This document shows, piece after piece, positions 1 to 6,265 of a stretch of DNA of 24,554 nucleotides. How positions within the stretch are numbered: the first letter of the stretch is position 1; every line of letters starts with the position of its first letter. The stretch is from positions 1-24,554 of the forward strand of contig JBCBZE010000013.1 of NCBI GenBank assembly GCA_039815505.1, written 5' to 3'. Source of the DNA: CANLWN01 sp039815505 (GTDB lineage: Bacteria > Bacteroidota > Bacteroidia > Flavobacteriales > Flavobacteriaceae). Both the position numbers and the translations under genes were made by a program. The notes under the pieces were generated by a model. That model was not told the DNA's origin. It saw nothing but the letters and a program-made list of their open reading frames with translations, and did no database searches.

Positions 1-1186
1 ACGGCCTATCCACAGTAATCTCCGTAACTTGTTTTGGTAAGTTCCCAACGTCAATATAATCATCTTCCGTAAGTAATACGGCTCGTTTAATTACGTTCTG
101 GAGTTCCCTTAAATTCCCCGGCCAATGGTAATGTTCAAAGGCATTAAGTACCTTATCTGAAAAACCCAAAACTTTTTTATTCAAGGCCTCATTAGATCGT
201 TGCAGGAAATAGTCGGCAAACAGCACCAAATCTTCAAAACGGTCTTTTAGGGATGGAATTTCTATTGAAAATTCATTTAATCTATGGAATAGATCTTCTC
301 TAAAGTTACCGTTCTCAACTGCCTCGGCCAAGTCCTCGTTGGTAGCTGTAATAATCCGAACATCAACGGCAATCTCTTTATTACTTCCTATTCTTTTTAT
401 TTTTCGTTCCTGAAGTGCCCTGAGCAATTGTATCTGGTTTTCATAGGACAGGTTGCCTATTTCATCTAGAAACAATGTACCTCCATTGGCAGCTTCAAAA
501 TGTCCTATTTTATCACTGACCGCTCCCGTAAAACTTCCCTTAACATGGCCAAAAAACTCACTCGTTGCTATCTCCTTGGGAATGGCCCCACAGTCTACGG
601 CAATAAAACTAAAACTTTTCCTTTTACTTTTATCATGTATAGCCTTCGCCGTAACCTCTTTTCCCGTACCACTCTCCCCAGATATTAGGACGGACATATC
701 CGTAGGTGCAACCAATCCTATATATTCGTTTAATTTCTTAGAAGCACTTCCTGCACCTGAAATTACCGTTTCCCTAGCTATCTTTTTATGCTCTTTTTGA
801 CTCTTTACAGCCACGGTATTCACGGCATCTGATTTTAGGGCGTTTTGCATAACCATTACCATTTCATCTGGGGTAAAAGGTTTGGAAATATAATCAAAAG
901 CTCCTTTTTTCATGGCAGAAACCGCAGTACCTACTTCCGCATAACCGGTCATTACAATCACAGGGATTTTAGGCTTTTCTTCCTTGATATCCGTAAGTAA
1001 TTGAATTCCATCGTAATTGGGCAATCTAAGGTCTGTAAGCACTAAATCAAAAACACCATCCTTAATTTTTGTTTTTGCATCTTGTGCGGTATAGCTGGTC
1101 TGTACTTCGTACCCATGTTTGGTCAAAAACTTTTGCAACATTTGACAAAAGGCAGCATCATCCTCAATAATCAGGATTTTGGACAT
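1..1186 (-). CDS. sigma-54-dependent response regulator (NtrC type), C-terminus outside window
   Basis: Two-component response regulator that would activate RNA polymerase carrying sigma-54. My reverse-strand translation from the ATG at 1184-1186 runs 395 codons without a stop to the window edge. Residues 3-115 form a receiver domain with an acidic pocket (E8, D9, D10), the expected phosphorylation site D52 and the late K102. Residues ~143-368 are the AAA+ activator domain: Walker A GESGTGKE (170-177), the sigma-54-contacting loop as GSFTGA (217-222) instead of the usual GAFTGA, and Walker B GGTLFLDE (235-242). The Fis-type DNA-binding helix-turn-helix expected at the C-terminus lies beyond base 1. 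The partner kinase is not in the window. The two PepSY-like genes just upstream on the same strand carry sigma-54-like promoter boxes, so they are candidate targets (inference). Family assignment is secure; its stimulus is unknown. Confidence 0.95.
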   Translation of the reverse strand, partial: MSKILIIEDDAAFCQMLQKFLTKHGYEVQTSYTAQDAKTKIKDGVFDLVLTDLRLPNYDGIQLLTDIKEEKPKIPVIVMTGYAEVGTAVSAMKKGAFDYISKPFTPDEMVMVMQNALKSDAVNTVAVKSQKEHKKIARETVISGAGSASKKLNEYIGLVAPTDMSVLISGESGTGKEVTAKAIHDKSKRKSFSFIAVDCGAIPKEIATSEFFGHVKGSFTGAVSDKIGHFEAANGGTLFLDEIGNLSYENQIQLLRALQERKIKRIGSNKEIAVDVRIITATNEDLAEAVENGNFREDLFHRLNEFSIEIPSLKDRFEDLVLFADYFLQRSNEALNKKVLGFSDKVLNAFEHYHWPGNLRELQNVIKRAVLLTEDDYIDVGNLPKQVTEITVDRP

Positions 1187-1281
1187 AAAAAATTTCTTAG
1201 TTATATATGTACGTAAAAATATCCCAAGAAAGCCGCCTGTGACCTAAAAAATGTTACCGTCTAAAATTAAAATAATATGAA

Positions 1282-1300
1282 ACCTATGCGCAGCATAGGT
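1282..1300. repeat. perfect inverted repeat upstream of the response regulator
   Basis: ACCTATGC, three bases (GCA), then GCATAGGT. The arms are exactly complementary. It lies about 96-114 bp upstream of the regulator's start codon. Nothing T-rich follows it, so it does not look like a terminator; it could be a protein-binding site or a small hairpin. Function not known. Confidence 0.5.
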
Positions 1301-1423
1301 GTAATAGCCTGGTTCAATACATTTTGCAAAGAAGTATTGGGAAAGTATTGCCCGGGTAAGTTCAACGTTTGGATCTCAGTAAAAATTAAAAGTTACCACA
1401 CGTTGATCAATGTTTTCCATAAA

Positions 1424-1453
1424 GAAAGGGGCTGTATTTCTACAGCCCCTTTC
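1424..1453 (-). terminator. intrinsic terminator of the first PepSY-like gene
   Basis: A perfect 13-bp stem (1424-1436 paired with 1441-1453) with a 4-base loop and a GGGGCTGTA core. Read on the minus strand it is followed by a T-rich run and lies 43 bp past the stop codon at 1496, as expected for rho-independent termination. Confidence 0.85.
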
Positions 1454-1495
1454 GAACCAAACCAACTTGATACAAAACAAATAACTCAAGTTAAA

Positions 1496-1801
1496 TTATT
1501 GTTCTATCCAATTACCTTCCTCATCAGCATATAAGGTACCAGAAGTACCGTCTTCTAAGGAAACTTCCAATTTATATTGCTTAGCTTCATTTACGTACGC
1601 CTTACCAATGGTCGCCGTAGGATAGTTCTTAGCCACCGCCGCAGTCACAGCCTCCGGTAATTCTGATAATGCTATTTCAGCATAGTCATCCTGAGCAGCT
1701 ACAACCTCTGTTGCATCTGCCTGGGCCTCTTCAGTGTTATCTTGTGCAAAAGCGGTTAAACCTACTAATGAAAATACTGCTGCAAAAATTAATTTTTTCA
1801 T
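1496..1801 (-). CDS. secreted PepSY-like protein, paralog 1
   Basis: A 101-residue exported protein. Residues 1-19 are a signal peptide (KK, hydrophobic core, AFAQ cleavage-like end), followed by an acidic Ala/Glu/Asp linker (20-40) and a PepSY-like module (about 41-101) with the pattern LPEAV...AKNYP, KAYVNEAKQYKLEV, LEDGT, DEEGNW. Such small periplasmic proteins (PepSY / PF11396 type) are widespread in Bacteroidota; their biochemical role is not established. By eye it is about 60% identical over the C-terminal ~57 residues to the protein at 2092-2385, so the two are tandem duplicates. It has its own terminator downstream, and a sigma-54-like box (1842-1857) plus a half-site array (1933-1979) upstream, so it is probably transcribed separately and activated by the neighbouring NtrC-type regulator (inference). 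Product class is fairly sure, function unknown. Confidence 0.85.
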   Translation of the reverse strand: MKKLIFAAVFSLVGLTAFAQDNTEEAQADATEVVAAQDDYAEIALSELPEAVTAAVAKNYPTATIGKAYVNEAKQYKLEVSLEDGTSGTLYADEEGNWIEQ

Positions 1802-1841
1802 GATTCTGTTTTTATTTAAAAATTAAACTTGTACCATACGT

Positions 1842-1857
1842 TGAAAATATGGTGCCA
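1842..1857 (-). promoter_or_regulatory. candidate sigma-54 (-24/-12) promoter of PepSY-like paralog 1
   Basis: On the minus strand the sequence is TGGCAC-CATAT-TTTCA. The -24 half matches the TGGCAC consensus exactly, the spacing to the -12 half is canonical, and TTTCA differs from TTGCA by one base (the G). The -12 C is 42 bp from the A of the start codon, giving a predicted leader of about 30 nt. The matching box upstream of the paralog deviates at the same base. Confidence 0.55.
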
Positions 1858-1932
1858 TTAATAAAATATAACACTTTCAAATATTAATCAATTGATTTTC
1901 AGTTAATTAATAAAAAAATGTATTTTGCTTAC

Positions 1933-1979
1933 TGTGTAATTTTGTGTATTCTATTTTATACATGTGTAAAATATATACG
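1933..1979. promoter_or_regulatory. candidate enhancer array, TGTRTAA half-sites (paralog 1)
   Basis: Reading the plus strand, TGTGTAA starts at 1933, TGTGTAT at 1943, TGTGTAA at 1963, and a degenerate inverted copy (ATATACG) at 1973. An extra inverted TTATACA sits at 1956. The 0/+10/+30/+40 layout is the same as in the array at 2522-2568. It lies ~90-135 bp upstream of the -12 box, the usual place for binding of sigma-54 activators. Confidence 0.5.
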
Positions 1980-2007
1980 TTTTCAACTAGTAAATAGAGG
2001 GTATGAA

Positions 2008-2035
2008 AAAGCCCTGATATGTGTATCAGGGCTTT
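2008..2035 (-). terminator. intrinsic terminator of the second PepSY-like gene
   Basis: A perfect 12-bp stem (2008-2019 with 2024-2035, core GCCCTGATA) and a 4-base loop, followed on the minus strand by a run of T. It lies 57 bp past the stop at 2092 and separates the two paralogs transcriptionally. Confidence 0.85.
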
Positions 2036-2091
2036 AAACCAAACTAACCAAAAACTAATTAACTCTATAAATAGTAATAAACGCTTACTTT

Positions 2092-2385
2092 TTATAACCA
2101 ATTGCCATCGGCATCCGCTATCAGTTCCATGGAAGAACCATCTTCTATTGTGACTTCCAACTTGTATTGTGCCTGTTCGTTAACATAGGCTTTATCTATT
2201 GTGGACCCTGGATGATCCTTGGCCAATGCTGCTACAATGGGGGCAGGTAATTCCTCAATAGAAATTTCCGTAAAGTCTTGAATCATGACAACTTCCATGA
2301 TGCCATCATGAAAAATTGGTGTAGTAGCAGAGGCAGATGCCAAACCACCAATGGCTATTGCCGTGGCAAAAACTAATTTTTTCAT
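2092..2385 (-). CDS. secreted PepSY-like protein, paralog 2
   Basis: A 97-residue exported protein, paralog of the gene at 1496-1801. I chose the ATG at 2383-2385 because it begins a proper signal peptide (MKKLVFATAIAIGGLASASA); the frame continues upstream to another ATG at 2469, but those 28 extra residues do not fit a signal peptide and would run through the sigma-54-like box. The mature part has a short linker and the PepSY-like module: LPAPIVAALAKDHP, KAYVNEQAQYKLEV, IEDGSS, DADGNW. Compared with paralog 1 the acidic linker is replaced by a short segment containing H and several M residues. A terminator at 2008-2035 and a candidate sigma-54 promoter at 2428-2443 suggest a single-gene unit. 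Molecular function is unknown for the family. Confidence 0.83.
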   Translation of the reverse strand: MKKLVFATAIAIGGLASASATTPIFHDGIMEVVMIQDFTEISIEELPAPIVAALAKDHPGSTIDKAYVNEQAQYKLEVTIEDGSSMELIADADGNWL

Positions 2386-2427
2386 CGTATATCGTTTTAG
2401 ATTAAACCAAAGTTTCACAAATTGGTG

Positions 2428-2443
2428 TGGAAAAATAATGCCA
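2428..2443 (-). promoter_or_regulatory. candidate sigma-54 (-24/-12) promoter of PepSY-like paralog 2
   Basis: Minus-strand TGGCAT-TATTT-TTCCA. The GG of the -24 half and the C of the -12 half have canonical spacing; TTCCA departs from TTGCA only at the G, as in the paralog's box. The -12 C is 44 bp from the start codon (42 bp in paralog 1). Confidence 0.5.
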
Positions 2444-2521
2444 ACTTGCCGGTTTCCAAGATAAAACAATACAATATTTTGAAAATCAAATAGTTAGAAA
2501 GTTATGAGCTACTTCTTTTGC

Positions 2522-2568
2522 TGTATAAAGTTGTGTAAGCCAATGAAGTTTTGTATAAGTTTTATACA
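2522..2568. promoter_or_regulatory. candidate enhancer array, TGTRTAA half-sites (paralog 2)
   Basis: Plus-strand half-sites TGTATAA (2522), TGTGTAA (2532), TGTATAA (2552) and inverted TTATACA (2562). The last two sit in a perfect 8-3-8 palindrome, TTGTATAA-GTT-TTATACAA (2551-2569). Offsets 0/+10/+30/+40 repeat those at 1933-1979. The array starts 93 bp upstream of the -12 box and ends close to the stop of the DUF4301 gene (2587). Confidence 0.55.
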
Positions 2569-2586
2569 ATTCTTTATAGCGGTTGC

Positions 2587-4131
2587 TTACTTTATCTGAT
2601 GAGCTGGTTTTAACAAGTCGTTTACCGTCTTTACAGGGTTAAAAGTCAGCAAAGGTACTTCTACAAAAATGGTATTCCAATAGGCCATGGCACCATTCCA
2701 AAGACCTGGTAATTCCAGTGCCTTAAGTTGCTTCCCTTCTTTAGTTTTTTGGGTAATGAAACCTTGTTTTGGGTCAACAAAATTCAATAGGTTATATTTT
2801 TCCCCTTTATGATTTTTAACGCCACATACCAGGTCTACCGGATTGAAATGGGTAGAATTCTTAAAAATTTCTACTTGCTGTTCATTGGACATGTCCACTT
2901 GTGCAGATTCCACTATTTGCAACGAAACATGGTCGTTCCTATCCCTGACCCAAAATGGACCGCCACCCGGTTCCCCTTCGTTTTTTACCATCCCACAGAT
3001 CCGTATAGGCCTATTGATTTTATCCTTCAAAATCTCTATTTGTTCTCGAATACTAAAACTCGAAAAATTTTCTAAAAAACGTACATTAAGTTCCTTTTCC
3101 AAAAAATGCCTTATCTCGTTGAGTTGTTCCGCGGTCATATTGTTACTCTCCAAAAGATTTGCATACTCAAAAGTCTTGGCCTGTACTTTTAAAAGCAACC
3201 CTGCCAGTATCTTTTTACTATTGGCCATATCATAGGCGAACTCTGGTACAACAACGTTGTCTATGTTTTTGACAAAAATAACATCGGCATCCTGTTCATT
3301 GAGATTTTGAATCAAAGCACCATGACCGCCCGGTCTAAACAACAAGGTTCCATCGGTATTTCTAAACGGTTTGTTTTCCATAGTTACCGCTATCGTGTCC
3401 GTTGCCGATTTCTGATAGGAATATCCTATGTTAAAGGAGGTATTTGTTATACTGGAAATTCTGTCTTTAATCGTTTCAAACTCCAATTTGAACATGGAGC
3501 TATGCTGTTCGGATATGGTAAAATGTAAAGAAGCTGAACGATTCTTTGTCTTGGCATAGGATGAAGCTTCTTTGAGATGCTCCTCAAAAGGTGTTGCAGC
3601 ATACTGCCCGTAATTATGGAACGGCAAAAGTCCTTTGGGATAAAAACCATAATTAAGCCCGTCTTCCAATAACATTTCTTGTACAAAAAAATAAGACGCT
3701 TCCCCTTTGGAGTTCGCTTTTCCCAATATCCTTTTCTGTATGGCCGCATAGAACGGAAATGTCTCCAAGCCATCAAAAAAAAGTTTAATTTCCGAATCTT
3801 TGGTTCTATCAAGATAAGCCTCCAAACTTTCTGTTTTGGGATCAAATGCTTCTAAAAAATTAAACAATGCTTTGAACATCCTAGACGCAGCTCCGGAAGC
3901 AGGTACGAATTTTAAGAGCGATAACCCCGGTTTGGCATCCTCATATTGTTTGATCAAAATTTCTTCTTCCGAGCTAGAAAATTTTAGAATTCCATTTGAT
4001 ACTACAGCAGTTTCTTGTAAGGTAATAAAGGGTATACCTTCTTTAAAAGTTTCTATTTGCTGCTGCACCTTTTCCTGTGGTATCCCTTTTTTGGAAAATT
4101 GTAGTAAGTCGTTCTCGGAAAAATCACTCAT
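2587..4131 (-). CDS. DUF4301 family protein
   Basis: A 514-residue soluble protein that I recognise as DUF4301, a Bacteroidota family without assigned function. No signal peptide or membrane segment is visible. Conserved-looking blocks: PASGAASRM (77-85), PKGLLPFH (165-172), HFTISEQH (203-210), RPGGHGAL (266-273), KNIDNVV (288-294), and a Gly-rich GEPGGGPFW stretch near 389-397. The first block, the GGHG block and the NIDN block resemble in kind and order the glycine-rich loop, PPGHGD and DN motifs of UDP-sugar pyrophosphorylases, so a nucleotidyltransferase-like fold is possible (inference). It is the last gene of a four-gene overlapping minus-strand operon; its start overlaps the stop of the P-loop gene by 4 bp (ATGA), implying translational coupling. 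No strong hairpin follows the stop. Confidence 0.85.
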   Translation of the reverse strand: MSDFSENDLLQFSKKGIPQEKVQQQIETFKEGIPFITLQETAVVSNGILKFSSSEEEILIKQYEDAKPGLSLLKFVPASGAASRMFKALFNFLEAFDPKTESLEAYLDRTKDSEIKLFFDGLETFPFYAAIQKRILGKANSKGEASYFFVQEMLLEDGLNYGFYPKGLLPFHNYGQYAATPFEEHLKEASSYAKTKNRSASLHFTISEQHSSMFKLEFETIKDRISSITNTSFNIGYSYQKSATDTIAVTMENKPFRNTDGTLLFRPGGHGALIQNLNEQDADVIFVKNIDNVVVPEFAYDMANSKKILAGLLLKVQAKTFEYANLLESNNMTAEQLNEIRHFLEKELNVRFLENFSSFSIREQIEILKDKINRPIRICGMVKNEGEPGGGPFWVRDRNDHVSLQIVESAQVDMSNEQQVEIFKNSTHFNPVDLVCGVKNHKGEKYNLLNFVDPKQGFITQKTKEGKQLKALELPGLWNGAMAYWNTIFVEVPLLTFNPVKTVNDLLKPAHQIK

Positions 4132-4691
4132 TTTTTAAGTAGTTTATCAATATGGGTAATGGCGGTTTGTAATCGGGAGGAGCGATTACCCTTCAAAATA
4201 ACAAAATTCCTATCATATTTCTCCAAAGTATTTTTGAAATACAAAAACATTCGCTCCCTTTCATTGGGTTTGTCCCGTAAATCGTCTTTTTCCCAAGGTG
4301 TATCAATATAGGTCAAAAGATATAGATCGTAAGAGTTCAGCAAAGCGTACTTTTCCAAAATGGGATCACAATGGCCCACATAATAAGCTTCTGAATATAC
4401 TTTGGTCTCTAACAGATCTGTATCGCAAATCAATACCTTGGTTGCTTCCTTGGCCAATTCGTTTTCCCGGCTCATTTGTCCCATTGCTATAGGTAACAAA
4501 TCATGTGGCTCACAGGTTTTGCCTTCGGTATCCCATTTTTTCTGAAGATATTCCCTTGCATATTCCGGTACCCAAACAGTATCATAGTGCGCCGCCAGCT
4601 GACGGGACAAGGTAGTTTTTCCCGTAGATTCAGGACCAAAAAGCACTATCCTAATAAGGTCTGAGGGTGCTTGTTTAAGTTTTTCTTCCAT
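4128..4691 (-). CDS. P-loop NTPase / vitamin kinase-like protein (NadR C-terminal domain family)
   Basis: A 187-residue soluble P-loop protein resembling the ribosylnicotinamide kinase domain of NadR (AAA_28 type). Visible motifs: Walker A GPESTGKT (19-26), EYAREYL following it, and ICDTDLLETKVYSE, characteristic of this family. There is no N-terminal NMN adenylyltransferase domain, so it is a stand-alone kinase-like module. The ATG at 4691 is the only reasonable start before Walker A; it lies 46 bp inside the end of the transporter gene, and the stop overlaps the DUF4301 start by 4 bp. Next to a PnuC transporter it would trap the imported vitamin by phosphorylation. The substrate could be nicotinamide riboside (the classical role) or thiamine (suggested by the thiamine-binding gene in the operon); the sequence alone does not decide. 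Confidence 0.85.
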   Translation of the reverse strand: MEEKLKQAPSDLIRIVLFGPESTGKTTLSRQLAAHYDTVWVPEYAREYLQKKWDTEGKTCEPHDLLPIAMGQMSRENELAKEATKVLICDTDLLETKVYSEAYYVGHCDPILEKYALLNSYDLYLLTYIDTPWEKDDLRDKPNERERMFLYFKNTLEKYDRNFVILKGNRSSRLQTAITHIDKLLKK

Positions 4692-5284
4692 GCTTTATAG
4701 CCGTAAATAGCAATTATTGTAAATAGAATGTATTGAAAAGAGGAAAAAATTAAGCCTTTATACAGATACAGGGGAACTGAAATAATGTCGCCGATAATCC
4801 AAAAGGTCCAATTCTCCAACTTTTTCCTCGCCATGAGCCACATTCCCACAAAAAAGATAGCCGTTGTAAACGTATCTACATAAGCTGTCCAAGAATCAAA
4901 TTCATACATTGCAAAATAGACATAGGAAACGAAAACAATAGTACCTACAAAAAGTAGTACTGCCCTTTTCTTATCTCCTATGTCCATAATTGTAATAGGA
5001 ATAAAATGGGACTCGTCTACCTTACGCGTCCAAACCCACCATCCATATATACTCATTAAAAAGTAATATGCATTGATCAGCATATCACCTACAAGGCCAT
5101 ATACATGAAGAATATAAACCGCGATAGCAGTTGCTACAATACCAGCTGGATATACTAAAATATTTTCCCGTTTTGAAAACCATACACTGAGTAGGGCAAA
5201 GAAAACGCTTATGGATTCTAGCACAATAATGTGGGTCTCAACACCATTATATTGGGCAAAAATCCAATCAAAAATTTGGTTCAT
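4646..5284 (-). CDS. pnuC: PnuC-type vitamin transporter (nicotinamide riboside or thiamine)
   Basis: A 212-residue polytopic inner-membrane protein of the PnuC family, which moves vitamins by facilitated diffusion and depends on intracellular phosphorylation for retention. I count about seven hydrophobic segments. Family landmarks include the aromatic cluster YGWWVW (80-85), FWIIGDIISVPLYLYKG late in the protein and a GYKAW end. Its start overlaps the thiamine-binding gene's end by 17 bp and its end overlaps the kinase-like gene by 46 bp. Bacteroidota have PnuC relatives for thiamine (often called PnuT) as well as nicotinamide riboside; the upstream thiamine-binding gene favours thiamine, the NadR-like kinase is compatible with either. 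I see no TPP riboswitch in the leader. Confidence 0.85.
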   Translation of the reverse strand: MNQIFDWIFAQYNGVETHIIVLESISVFFALLSVWFSKRENILVYPAGIVATAIAVYILHVYGLVGDMLINAYYFLMSIYGWWVWTRKVDESHFIPITIMDIGDKKRAVLLFVGTIVFVSYVYFAMYEFDSWTAYVDTFTTAIFFVGMWLMARKKLENWTFWIIGDIISVPLYLYKGLIFSSFQYILFTIIAIYGYKAWKKNLNKHPQTLLG

Positions 5285-5528
5285 AAGCGCTACGGTTGGT
5301 TTTAACGATTTTCATATATAGTAGGCCATTGTCCATTAGTTCAAAAGCTTCCTTTATTTCGGTTTGGAGCAAGGTCATCACTGTATGGTATTCCCCATAA
5401 ATTTGTGTACTTAAAGGGTTTTCCATCACGGTTAGGCCCGAAGCTCTTAGTTTTTTTATGAAACCGATTATGGGGGCCTCAAACGTATCCTGAAGCGGTG
5501 TTAGTGTAAGCTCAACAGATATATTCAT
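5268..5528 (-). CDS. thiamine-binding (MTH1187/YkoF-like) family protein
   Basis: An 86-residue protein with the ferredoxin-like pattern of the thiamine-binding/MTH1187 family (PF01910): a first strand MNISVELTLTPL, the helix PIIGFIKKLRASGL, then VMENPLSTQIYGEYHTVMTLLQTEIKEAFELM and a closing LLYMKIVKTNR strand. No signal peptide, so cytoplasmic. Relatives form oligomers that bind thiamine or related pyrimidines. It is the first gene of the overlapping cluster with the PnuC-type transporter and the kinase-like gene, which is the main reason to suspect that the operon handles thiamine. A 98-bp gap with a possible RNA structure separates it from the phosphopantetheinyl transferase gene upstream. 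Confidence 0.8.
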   Translation of the reverse strand: MNISVELTLTPLQDTFEAPIIGFIKKLRASGLTVMENPLSTQIYGEYHTVMTLLQTEIKEAFELMDNGLLYMKIVKTNRSAYEPNF

Positions 5529-5547
5529 TGTTTTCTATTATTAAGGT

Positions 5548-5593
5548 GCAGCATCAGACGGTCGCATTCGGAAAATTTCTATCCCAATGCTGC
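5548..5593 (-). promoter_or_regulatory. possible structured leader of the vitamin-uptake operon
   Basis: On the minus strand a 7-bp perfect stem, GCAGCAT...ATGCTGC (5587-5593 with 5548-5554), encloses a 32-nt loop. The same 5' arm can instead pair as GCATT with AATGC inside that loop, followed by GG/CC. Two mutually exclusive hairpins 20-65 nt ahead of the start codon (5528) could form an attenuator. It does not match the TPP riboswitch consensus. Low confidence. Confidence 0.3.
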
Positions 5594-5626
5594 TTATAAT
5601 ATCGTTTTAATGTTAAATAAAAAGCA

Positions 5627-6265
5627 TCAACCATTGATTTTAATGGCATATACACAAGTAAAACCTTCAAACTCCAAAAAAGCAACGGTGTAAGAAGATG
5701 TTTTTCCTGCATAAAGAATTTCACCCGAGGTATTCTTATCGTTAAATGAAAAATCTTTAATATCTATATGATGTAAAAAGCTAAGTCCATGGGTGGCGTA
5801 AATTTTATACAAGGATTCTTTTGCTCCCCATACAATCGTCAACTTTCGTATAATGGCGGCAGTATTTGCCAAAGTCCTATACTCTTCGATAGGAGTAAAT
5901 TTATGAGCGATCCTTAAAATTTTTTCCCGTTGCATTTCAATATCGATCCCCACCTCTTCCGTATCACCAATAATAATTCCGGTAAAATGGTATGAATGGG
6001 TTATGGAAATATGCTTGCCATCCGCAAGATAAGGTTTGCCACTGTCGTTATAATGCAGATCACGATCTTGGTACCCCGCTTCTGCCATTAAATGCCTAAT
6101 ACTTAAAAAACCTCTTCGGTGCAATTGGGATTTCATCCCATCCATTCGATTTTGGCAATGTTTCGTTAAGACGATACCTTTTGAAAGTTCATCCTCAGGC
6201 TCCGTTATCTTCCAGATATACGTTTTTACTTTAGGGCTAACCGTTATTGTTTTGTAAAGAGGCAT
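5627..6265 (-). CDS. 4'-phosphopantetheinyl transferase superfamily protein
   Basis: A 212-residue cytoplasmic enzyme that transfers the phosphopantetheine arm from coenzyme A to a carrier-protein serine. The family signature is complete: GKPYL (76-80), ISITHS (86-91), the Mg-binding GIDIE (106-110) and WGAKESLYK (146-154), in the order seen in Sfp/AcpT-type enzymes; the length also fits the two-lobed (Sfp-like) class. It starts at the ATG at 6263-6265, back to back with ahcY; the likely -33 element of the ahcY promoter overlaps this start codon. The target carrier protein is not in the window. The gene at 7793, a thioester-reductase-like protein, could act on carrier-bound acyl groups, but a link is speculative. 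Confidence 0.9.
   Translation of the reverse strand: MPLYKTITVSPKVKTYIWKITEPEDELSKGIVLTKHCQNRMDGMKSQLHRRGFLSIRHLMAEAGYQDRDLHYNDSGKPYLADGKHISITHSYHFTGIIIGDTEEVGIDIEMQREKILRIAHKFTPIEEYRTLANTAAIIRKLTIVWGAKESLYKIYATHGLSFLHHIDIKDFSFNDKNTSGEILYAGKTSSYTVAFLEFEGFTCVYAIKING

Larger units (their letters stand above)
1187..1495. other. intergenic region between the response regulator and the first PepSY-like gene
   Basis: I see no credible gene in this stretch. It holds a perfect 8-bp inverted repeat at 1282-1300 and the intrinsic terminator of the PepSY-like gene at 1424-1453. No TGGCA-type sigma-54 box is visible upstream of the regulator, and I could not identify its promoter with confidence. Confidence 0.6.

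Noticed and set aside
1277..1534. Open frame of 85 codons on the plus strand
   Set aside because: It spans the palindrome and the terminator hairpin, then runs into the antisense of the PepSY-like gene; composition is not protein-like.
1907..2101. Open frame of 64 codons on the minus strand
   Set aside because: It covers the terminator of paralog 2 and the half-site array, with A+T-rich low-complexity coding; not a plausible gene.
3447..3845. Frame of 132 codons within the DUF4301 gene on the same strand
   Set aside because: It is a shifted reading of DUF4301, which itself is intact without any frameshift.
5529..5626. TPP riboswitch ahead of the thiamine-binding gene
   Set aside because: I looked for the CTGAGA and ACCTGAT...GGATAATGCC blocks expected of a THI element; neither is present on the minus strand.
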